In this document: positions 46,354 through 52,474 of the stretch, piece by piece
Position numbering within the stretch: the first letter of the stretch is position 1
How the letters are laid out: every line of letters starts with the position of its first letter
Assembly: GCA_030698225.1 (NCBI GenBank)
Contig: JAUYNR010000007.1
Location: 1-52,474 of the forward strand
DNA length: 52,474 nt
Source of the DNA: Oxalobacteraceae bacterium
GTDB lineage: Bacteria > Pseudomonadota > Gammaproteobacteria > Burkholderiales > Burkholderiaceae_D
Reading direction: 5' to 3'
Notes under the pieces: model-generated
Databases searched by the model: none
What the model was told of the DNA's origin: nothing
What the model saw: the letters and a program-made list of their open reading frames with translations, nothing else
Position numbers and translations under genes: made by a program

Positions 46354-47113
46354 TCTGAACCGCCATTTAGGAGAACACGCCGTGCCGCTTTCGCAACCCG
46401 TCGTATTGTCGTGCCGTGGCTTGTCCAAAAGATTCGTCCAGGGCGCTTATGCGGTCGATGTGCTGTCCGGCATCGATCTCGATGTGCGCAAGGGCGAGCG
46501 GGTGGCGATCGTCGGCGCCTCCGGCTCCGGCAAATCGACCTTGCTGCACTTGCTGGGCGGGCTCGATACGCCGACCTCGGGCAGCGTGTCGCTGCAGGGG
46601 CGCGACTTTGCCGGCCTGAACGAAAAGACCCGCGGCGATTTGCGCAATACCGCACTCGGTTTCGTGTACCAGTTCCACCATCTGCTGCCGGAATTCTCGG
46701 CGCTCGACAATGTCGCGATGCCGCTGATGATTCGCCGCCTCAGGCGCAGCGATGCGCAGCAACAGGCGCAGGCGATCCTGGCGCGGGTCGGGCTGGGACA
46801 CCGGGTCACGCACGTGCCGGGCGAACTCTCCGGCGGCGAGCGGCAGCGGGTCGCCTTAGCGCGCGCGCTGGTGACGCAGCCGGCCTGCGTGCTGGCCGAC
46901 GAGCCCACCGGCAATCTCGACCGCAAGACCGCGCATCAGATTTTCGACCTGATGCTGGAACTCTCACGCACGCTCGGCACCGCCTTCATCATCGTGACGC
47001 ACGATATCGAACTGGCGCGCCATTGCGACCGCGTGCTGCGCCTGGCGGACGACGGCTTGCAGCCGTATGTTGAACAAGTTGAGCCAGTCGTGCATGCCGG
47101 GCATGTGGATTGA
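46346..47113 (+). CDS. lolD: Lipoprotein-releasing ABC transporter ATPase LolD
   Basis: ATPase that drives the LolCDE machine. 255 residues: Walker [12 protein letters not shown]-loop [16 protein letters not shown], signature [15 protein letters not shown], Walker [10 protein letters not shown] and H-loop HD. Two starts are possible: ATG 46346 has GGAGG nine bases upstream and overlaps lolC; GTG 46382 has AGGAG eight bases upstream and gives a 243-residue protein. I keep 46346. Only one permease gene is present next to it. Confidence 0.95.
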   Translation: MNDLNRHLGEHAVPLSQPVVLSCRGLSKRFVQGAYAVDVLSGIDLDVRKGERVAIVGASGSGKSTLLHLLGGLDTPTSGSVSLQGRDFAGLNEKTRGDLRNTALGFVYQFHHLLPEFSALDNVAMPLMIRRLRRSDAQQQAQAILARVGLGHRVTHVPGELSGGERQRVALARALVTQPACVLADEPTGNLDRKTAHQIFDLMLELSRTLGTAFIIVTHDIELARHCDRVLRLADDGLQPYVEQVEPVVHAGHVD

Positions 47114-47936
47114 CAGCCATTGCCACCTGGACGCGTGCGAATTCGGCGCCGATGGTGGCTTGGCGGCCGAACAGGTCGCGCAGCGGGCGGCGCAACTGGG
47201 GGTCGACTGGATCGTGATTCCGGCAGTGGCGCCGGCCAATTTCGCGACGGTTGTCGCGCTGGCGCACAGACAAATCAACTGCGCGTATGCGCTCGGCATT
47301 CATCCGATCTTCGTGCCGCAGGCGCAACAGGCCGATTTGGATGCTTTGCGCCGCAGCGTGGCGGCTGCAATGGATGACCCGCGCTTTGTCGCCATCGGCG
47401 AGATCGGACTCGATTTTTTCGTGCCCGAACTGAAAACCGCGGCGATGACGGAAAAACAGACCTATTTTTACCGCGAACAATTGAAAATCGCGCGCGACTT
47501 CGGCTTGCCGGTGCTGCTGCATGTGCGGCGCGCGCAGGATCTGATCCTCAAGCAGTTGCGTGCAATTGTCGTCCCTGGCGGCATCGCGCATGCATTCAAC
47601 GGCAGCCTGCAGCAGGCGCAAGCCTTCATTGCTCTCGGCTTCAAGCTGGGTTTCGGCGGCGCGATGACCTTCCCGCGCGCATTGCAGATACGGCGTTTGG
47701 CCGCGGCGCTGCCGCTGGACGCGATCGTGCTGGAAACCGATGCGCCGGACATATCGCCGGTATGGCTGCATCCGGCGCGCAACAGCCCGGAGCAGTTGCC
47801 GCGGATCGGTTTGCATTTGGCCGATCTGCGCGCACAGGCGGCTGGCGATGTCGCCCGCATTACCTGCGCCAACGTCAAAGCGGTGCTGCCGCGACTGGCA
47901 GCACTGGCCGCCGGCGACTCTCCAAACGCCTTATAA
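47103..47936 (+). CDS. TatD-family metal-dependent hydrolase
   Basis: 277 residues, TIM-barrel TatD DNase family: WIDSHCHLD (metal-binding HxH) at the N-terminus, the acid in GEIGLDFF near 100, [12 protein letters not shown] and [10 protein letters not shown] (His ligands), and ETDAPD near 210. These enzymes show 3'-5' exonuclease activity in vitro on DNA and RNA. The start is taken at ATG 47103, inside the end of lolD; ATG 47094 is equally possible. The neighbouring comEC gene gives a DNA-uptake context, with repeat copy E between them. Confidence 0.88.
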   Translation: MWIDSHCHLDACEFGADGGLAAEQVAQRAAQLGVDWIVIPAVAPANFATVVALAHRQINCAYALGIHPIFVPQAQQADLDALRRSVAAAMDDPRFVAIGEIGLDFFVPELKTAAMTEKQTYFYREQLKIARDFGLPVLLHVRRAQDLILKQLRAIVVPGGIAHAFNGSLQQAQAFIALGFKLGFGGAMTFPRALQIRRLAAALPLDAIVLETDAPDISPVWLHPARNSPEQLPRIGLHLADLRAQAAGDVARITCANVKAVLPRLAALAAGDSPNAL

Positions 47937-47952
47937 AATTATAGAAATGGCA

Positions 47953-48023
47953 GAGTATGCAGATAAATAGCATATTTTACGCATGTATTCATTGCGGCAT
48001 TAAAAATACACTGTTCAGTATAT
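47953..48023 (+). repeat. Dispersed ~70-bp intergenic element, copy E
   Basis: It starts GAGTATGCAG and has ACGCATGTATTCATTGCG at the core, then GCATTAAAAATACA and ends TCAGTATAT. It fills most of the 106-bp gap between tatD and comEC, so it is directly upstream of comEC. Confidence 0.85.
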
Positions 48024-48042
48024 CAATTAATTCCAACTTGCC

Positions 48043-50502
48043 ATGCGCAGCGCCATTCTCGGTTTTGTGATCGGTATCGTCTGGCTGCAAAACCAGCCGG
48101 TGTTGCCGACTCTGACGCTGGCATTGCTGTTGCTGGCGGCCGCCGCGATGCTCGGCACGGCGGCGCGCCGCTGGCCGCGACCGGTCTTGCAACCGGCCCT
48201 GCTGCTGGCCTGCGGCGCCGCGCTGGGTTTCGTCTGGGCCGGGCTGCTGGCGCAGCAACGACTGGCGCATGCGCTGCCGGATGATTGGGAAGGGCGCGAT
48301 GTGACGCTGGTCGGCACCATCGACAGCCTGCCTTACCGTTTCGACCGGGGCGTGCGCTTCAATCTGGCGCTGGAGCAGGTGCTGCAAGCGGACGGCCGCG
48401 TGTCGGCGGCAGCCGATTTGCCGCCCGGCTTGCCGCCCAAAATCGCGTTGTCATGGTATTTGGCACCGGTAGCGGACGGGTTGCAGGCGGCGGGTGGGTT
48501 GCCGGCGGTCGAACCCGGAGAGCGCTGGCAATTCACGGTGCGGCTGCAGAAGCCGCACGGCAATGCCAATCCGGACGGCTTCGACTATGAAGCCTGGCTG
48601 CTGGAGCAGAATCTGCGCGCCACCGGTTATGTGCGGCCGGATGCGCAGGCGACGCTGAAAAACCGGCGCCTGTCGAGCTTCGTGTTCAGCTTCGGCAATC
48701 TGGTCGAACACTGCCGGGCCCGGCTGCGCGAGCGCATTCATGCGGCGCTGCCCGAGCATGAATATGCGGGCGTGATCGTCGCGCTGGTGGTCGGCGACCA
48801 GCGCGGGATTAATCAAAGCGACTGGCAGGTGTTCAACCGCAGCGGCATCGGGCACCTGATTTCGATTTCCGGCCTGCACATCACGATGGTGGCCGGCTTG
48901 TTTGCCGCATTCGCGCATGCGCTGTGGCGGCGCTCATTTTTTACCGGTGCCGAGTTGCCGTTGCTGCTGCCGGCGCAAAAAGTCGCGGCGTTGAGCGGGG
49001 TCGTGGTTGCGCTGCTGTACGTGCTGCTGGCCGGATTCGGAGTGCCGGCGCAGCGCACCTTGTACATGCTGACGGTGGTGGCGGTGGCGCTCTGGTGCGG
49101 CCGCCTGACCAGCGTTTCGCACGTGCTGTGCACCGCCTTGCTGGCGGTGCTGGTGCTCGACCCGTGGGCGGTGCTGTGGCCCGGATACTGGCTGTCGTTC
49201 GGCGCGGTGGCGATCATCCTGTACGCGACCGTCGGACGGGCCCGGCCGCAGCGCCATCTGACGGAGGTGCCCGACCGGAAGACGCGCTGGCGGCAGGCAC
49301 TGACAGCCGCCGCCCGGACCCAGTACGCGGTGACGCTGGGACTGGTGCCGCTGACGATGCTGCTGTTCGGCCAGGTGTCGCTGGTCAGCCCGGTGGCCAA
49401 TGCGATCGCGATTCCGCTGGTCAGTTTGCTGGTGACGCCGCTGGCACTGATGGGCAGCGTGCTGCCGGCGCCGCTGTCGGGCTGGATCCTGGGCGCCGCG
49501 CATGTGCTGGTGGCGTGGCTGGCAAGCGGCTTGCAGTGGCTGGCCGGCTTGCCGGGGGCGGTCTGGTCGGCGCCGCTGCCATCGTGGTGGATTTTCCTGT
49601 TCGCGTTGCTGGGAGCCTTGTGGCTGCTGGCGCCGCGCGGCTGGCCGCTGCGCTGGCTGGGGCTGGCAGGCTGGCTGCCGCTGCTGCTGAATAGCCCGAC
49701 CCGGCCGCAGCCGGAGCAGATGTGGGTGACCGCTTTCGATGTCGGCCAGGGCATGGCCCTGCTAATTGAAACCAGCCAACACCGGCTGCTGTACGACACC
49801 GGCCCGTATTATTCGCCGCAATCGAATGGCGGCAACCGCGTGATCCTGCCGTACCTGAAGGCGCGCGGCATAGAGGCACTCGATGCGATGATAGTCAGCC
49901 ACAACGATGGCGATCATTCCGGCGGCGCACTGTCGATTCTGGAGCAGATCGAAGTCGGCCGGGTCTGGTCGTCGCTGGCGCCAACCAGCCGGATCGTCGC
50001 TGCCGCGCCGCGCCATCAGCGTTGCATCGCCGGGCAGTCGTGGCAGTGGGACGGGGTCCGGTTCGAGATGCTGCACCCGCAGGCAGCAAGCCTGAACGAC
50101 CCGAAACAGAAGCCGAATGCGCTCAGTTGCACGCTGAAGATCAGCGCCGGCAGCCTTTCGATCCTGCTGCCGGGCGACATCGGGGCGGCGCAGGAATCCG
50201 AGTTGCTTGGCAGTAAACGCGAGACACTGCGTGCCGATGTGCTGCTGGCGCCGCATCACGGCAGCGGCACTTCGTCGACCGTCGCCTTCCTCGATGCGGT
50301 CCGGCCGGATCTGGCGCTGTTTCAGGTCGGCTACCGCAACCGTTACCGGCACCCGAAGCCGGAAGTATTCGAACGCTATCGCGCGATGGGGATCCGGCGC
50401 CTGCGCAACGATGCATCCGGCGCAATCACATTACAATTCGGTCAGGCATTGCAGATTTCCGAGTATCGACAAGACCATGCCCGTTACTGGTATGGTCGCT
50501 GA
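48043..50502 (+). CDS. comEC: DNA internalization competence protein ComEC/Rec2
   Basis: Inner-membrane channel and nuclease for natural DNA uptake. 819 residues. DUF4131 region with two membrane helices near the N-terminus, then a Competence domain with many helices (NRSGIGHLISISGLHITMVAGLFAAF near 265-290, VPAQRTLYMLTVVAVALW). A C-terminal metallo-beta-lactamase domain follows with FDVGQGMALLIETSQHRLLYDTG, VSHNDGDHSGG (HxDH) and APHHGSGTS. The start lies 20 bp after repeat copy E. Confidence 0.95.
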   Translation: MRSAILGFVIGIVWLQNQPVLPTLTLALLLLAAAAMLGTAARRWPRPVLQPALLLACGAALGFVWAGLLAQQRLAHALPDDWEGRDVTLVGTIDSLPYRFDRGVRFNLALEQVLQADGRVSAAADLPPGLPPKIALSWYLAPVADGLQAAGGLPAVEPGERWQFTVRLQKPHGNANPDGFDYEAWLLEQNLRATGYVRPDAQATLKNRRLSSFVFSFGNLVEHCRARLRERIHAALPEHEYAGVIVALVVGDQRGINQSDWQVFNRSGIGHLISISGLHITMVAGLFAAFAHALWRRSFFTGAELPLLLPAQKVAALSGVVVALLYVLLAGFGVPAQRTLYMLTVVAVALWCGRLTSVSHVLCTALLAVLVLDPWAVLWPGYWLSFGAVAIILYATVGRARPQRHLTEVPDRKTRWRQALTAAARTQYAVTLGLVPLTMLLFGQVSLVSPVANAIAIPLVSLLVTPLALMGSVLPAPLSGWILGAAHVLVAWLASGLQWLAGLPGAVWSAPLPSWWIFLFALLGALWLLAPRGWPLRWLGLAGWLPLLLNSPTRPQPEQMWVTAFDVGQGMALLIETSQHRLLYDTGPYYSPQSNGGNRVILPYLKARGIEALDAMIVSHNDGDHSGGALSILEQIEVGRVWSSLAPTSRIVAAAPRHQRCIAGQSWQWDGVRFEMLHPQAASLNDPKQKPNALSCTLKISAGSLSILLPGDIGAAQESELLGSKRETLRADVLLAPHHGSGTSSTVAFLDAVRPDLALFQVGYRNRYRHPKPEVFERYRAMGIRRLRNDASGAITLQFGQALQISEYRQDHARYWYGR

Positions 50503-50523
50503 CCCTGTGAACCGAGTGAGATT

Positions 50524-51333
50524 ATGCCCACGAACAAGCCCATCCTCCATTTCGCCCACGCCAACAGTTTTCCGGCGGGGACTTATCGCGTGTTTTTCGA
50601 TGATTTGCGCAAGCATTACGACGTGCGGGCGCTCGACTTGCATGCGCATAACCCGAAATATCCGGTGCGCAACGGCTGGCGTGCGTTGCGCCAGGAATTG
50701 ATCGATGAGCTGGCCGCGCGCTATAGCGAGCCGGTGATTCTGGTCGGGCATTCGATGGGCGGGATGCTCAGCCTGATGGCGGCCAAAGCGCGGCCGGATC
50801 TGGTGCGTTGCGTGGTCTTGCTCGATTCGCCGGTGGTCGCCGGCTGGCGCGCGCTGCTGGTGCGGGTCGCAAAATCGACCGGGCTGGACAAGAAATTCCC
50901 GCCATCCCTGCTATCCGAGCGGCGCCGCAACATCTGGCCCGACCTGCAGGCGGTCCATCGGCATTTTGCCTCGAAGAAGCCGTTTGTCGCCTGGTCGCCC
51001 GCCGTTCTGCACGATTATGTCGAGAGCGGGATGGTGCCGCATCCTCAAGGGGTGACCCTGCGCTTCACCCGGGAAGCGGAAACTGCGGTCTATCGCAGCC
51101 TGCCGCACCATATCGGCTGCCTGGTGCGCAGCGCATTTCCGGTCCCGGTCGGGTTTGTCGGCGGCACCGATTCGGTCGAGTGCCGGCAGGCCGGCTTGAA
51201 AGCAACCCGGCGCCTGGTCGGCCGGCATTACCGGCAAATTCCGGGCGGCCATCTGTTTCCGATGGAGTCGCCGGCGCTGGCCGCCGGCGCGCTGCACGAC
51301 ATGATCCGGTCGCTTGTGCCGGCGCAGGGGTAG
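50524..51333 (+). CDS. Alpha/beta hydrolase
   Basis: 269 residues with an alpha/beta hydrolase fold. FAHANSFPAGTYRVFFDDL opens the protein, with the nucleophile elbow GHSMGGML near residues 77-84 and the catalytic His near the end in GGHLFPME. A FVGGTDSVECRQAG stretch provides the acid residue. It is probably a serine esterase or related hydrolase; the substrate is not known. The gene lies 21 bp after comEC and 3 bp before the LpxR-like gene, so the three may be co-transcribed. Confidence 0.9.
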   Translation: MPTNKPILHFAHANSFPAGTYRVFFDDLRKHYDVRALDLHAHNPKYPVRNGWRALRQELIDELAARYSEPVILVGHSMGGMLSLMAAKARPDLVRCVVLLDSPVVAGWRALLVRVAKSTGLDKKFPPSLLSERRRNIWPDLQAVHRHFASKKPFVAWSPAVLHDYVESGMVPHPQGVTLRFTREAETAVYRSLPHHIGCLVRSAFPVPVGFVGGTDSVECRQAGLKATRRLVGRHYRQIPGGHLFPMESPALAAGALHDMIRSLVPAQG

Positions 51334-51336
51334 GCC

Positions 51337-52281
51337 ATGCCGCGATTCTCTTTGAAACTGTTGGCTGGCGGTCTGCTGCTGGTGCCTGCGATCCTGGTGC
51401 GCGCCGATGTCGTACCGCAGGGACAGCCGGATTTCCGGACCGCGATAGCGCAAGGCGCATCCAGCATCGTGCTGGACATCGACAACGACAGCCTGCTGAT
51501 GAACCGCAATGACGGCCTTTACAGCAGCGGCGCGCGCCTGACACAGCAATATGCGTTGGGTACATTGGGCAACGGGCTGGTGACGTACGGCTGGAGCATC
51601 GGACACGCAATGTATACCGCGTCCGACATCAAGCTGCCGCCGGCGCAAGTCAGGGCGCCGGATCACCCGTACGCCGCATGGTTATATGGCGGCGTGTTCA
51701 GGGAGGTGCGCCGGATCGATGGCGCTTATTCGAAGCTGGGTTTCGATCTCGGCTGCCTGGGGCCGTGCGCAGGGGGCGAGTGGGCGCAAACCAAACTGCA
51801 CCGCTTGATCAATCAACCGTTACCGCAAGGCTGGAGCCGGCAGGTGAAAAACGAGTTCGGCGCGGTGCTGTATGCAGATGTGGCGCCGGCGCGCTGGACT
51901 TTGCAGCCCTGGCTGGATCTGCAGCCCAGCGTGCAGGGCCGCTTTGGGAATATTTTTACCGATGCAACAGCCACGCTGACGTTGCGCGCCGGGATACTGG
52001 GCGACTTGCCGGCTGCGCCTGCGCAGCTTCTGTATCTGACGCTCGGCGCGCGCGCAGTCGGCCGCGATGCGTCGCTGCAAGGCGGTTATTTCTCCAGCGG
52101 CAATCCGCACACGGTGCGCCCGCAGCGCCTGGTGGCGCAGGCCGAAGCCGGCCTGCAGTGGGTCAGGCCGCCGTTTGCCTTGCAGGCCGCTATCGTGCGA
52201 CGCAGCAACGAAATCCGTGATTTGCCGGCTGATGCCGGCGCACAAAGCTTCGTCCGATTGCAGCTGGTATATTCCCCCTGA
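51337..52281 (+). CDS. lpxR: LpxR-type lipid A 3'-O-deacylase family outer-membrane protein
   Basis: 314 residues with a signal peptide (about 1-24, ending in VRADV). The mature protein opens with LDIDNDSLLMNRNDGLYSSGARLTQQYALG, which resembles the DNDxxxxxDxxYTNGxR signature of LpxR (DUF2219), with changed bases in part of the motif. The rest is rich in alternating beta-strand patterns, as expected for a beta-barrel. LpxR removes a 3'-acyloxyacyl chain from lipid A in Salmonella; whether this protein is active is unproven. It ends 193 bp before the right edge of the window. Confidence 0.85.
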   Translation: MPRFSLKLLAGGLLLVPAILVRADVVPQGQPDFRTAIAQGASSIVLDIDNDSLLMNRNDGLYSSGARLTQQYALGTLGNGLVTYGWSIGHAMYTASDIKLPPAQVRAPDHPYAAWLYGGVFREVRRIDGAYSKLGFDLGCLGPCAGGEWAQTKLHRLINQPLPQGWSRQVKNEFGAVLYADVAPARWTLQPWLDLQPSVQGRFGNIFTDATATLTLRAGILGDLPAAPAQLLYLTLGARAVGRDASLQGGYFSSGNPHTVRPQRLVAQAEAGLQWVRPPFALQAAIVRRSNEIRDLPADAGAQSFVRLQLVYSP

Positions 52282-52474
52282 GCATCAATCCGGTTTGCTG
52301 CGTGCGGAGCGGCCGGAGCGGGCCGGAATATCTGCAGGGCAATCGCGCTATGGCATCTTTACTTCCCGTGTCCTGAAGAGTAGCGCTTCCCGATATGGCA
52401 AATCGGAAAGCGAGCGCATCTTACGGCGCCGGATGCTCCACTTGTTGGAGGTGTCCTGTTGCAGCAAATTGAGC
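52282..52474. other. Right-end intergenic sequence
   Basis: No gene, tRNA or clear terminator is seen in the last 193 bases. A GC-rich segment with repeated CGGAGCGG lies around 52302-52325. Confidence 0.5.

Noticed and set aside
1..52474. CRISPR arrays, tRNA or rRNA genes, intact insertion sequences
   Set aside because: Reading both strands gave no regularly spaced repeats, no tRNA-like cloverleaf with a CCA-side match, and no transposase.

Overview
The window reads as chromosome of a GC-rich Gram-negative bacterium, most likely a betaproteobacterium of the Burkholderiales (Oxalobacteraceae-like; inferred from family content and gene order, not from a search). Supporting points are a cbb3 oxidase cluster with a separate ccoQ, ComEC/Rec2, the LolC-LolD-TatD run, a phasin, FNR/ANR-type sites and an LpxR-type outer-membrane protein. 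I see no rRNA, tRNA, CRISPR array or intact insertion sequence. 'Element' below means a dispersed intergenic repeat of about 70 bp.

Layout. 1-285: remnant of the 5' part of a group II intron, then an undefined stretch to 741. 742-4926 (minus): a glycine-zipper protein, lysS, a HAD phosphatase and prfB with its programmed +1 frameshift. 5422-7763 (plus): a CPA2-type antiporter and a YbdK-type carboxylate-amine ligase. 7975-17509 (plus): a cbb3 oxidase assembly and structural cluster (detached CcoI metal-binding domain, ccoI, ccoS, ccoNOQP, ccoG, ccoH, a small membrane protein, a SafE-like protein) with a perfect FNR box before ccoN. 17632-25226 (minus): an acetate-type symporter pair (DUF485 + ActP) followed, after a terminator, by a CrbS/CrbR-like operon whose last gene joins a degenerate sensor-kinase-like part to a DEDDh exonuclease. 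25576-35516: a low-oxygen/stress island (CBS-DUF294 protein, two universal stress proteins, phasin, a NarL-type regulator with a kinase lacking its phosphoacceptor His, a beta-CASP metallohydrolase, an accessory FtsH), with FNR-like sites before several genes. 35566-41652: DUF4010 protein, lipoprotein, recJ, a COG4255-like protein, crcB and DUF190. 41760-44949: DoxX, pirin, azoreductase and a divergent LysR regulator. 45088-52281 (plus): lolC, lolD, tatD, comEC, an alpha/beta hydrolase and an LpxR-like protein.

How it fits together. The centre looks built for switching between acetate/PHA carbon use and microaerobic survival: a high-affinity oxidase, an acetate symporter with a symporter-fused sensor kinase, a phasin and stress proteins, several apparently under one FNR/ANR-type regulator.

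The least explained signal is the dispersed element. Six or seven copies sit only between genes (7791, 17559, 25441 inverted, 29402, 36870, 39551, 47953), with an 'AGTAT' at each end and a conserved core close to CCGCATATATTCATTGCG. Three other palindromic repeat types (39414-39482, 41649-41676, 43799-43863) lie in the right half.
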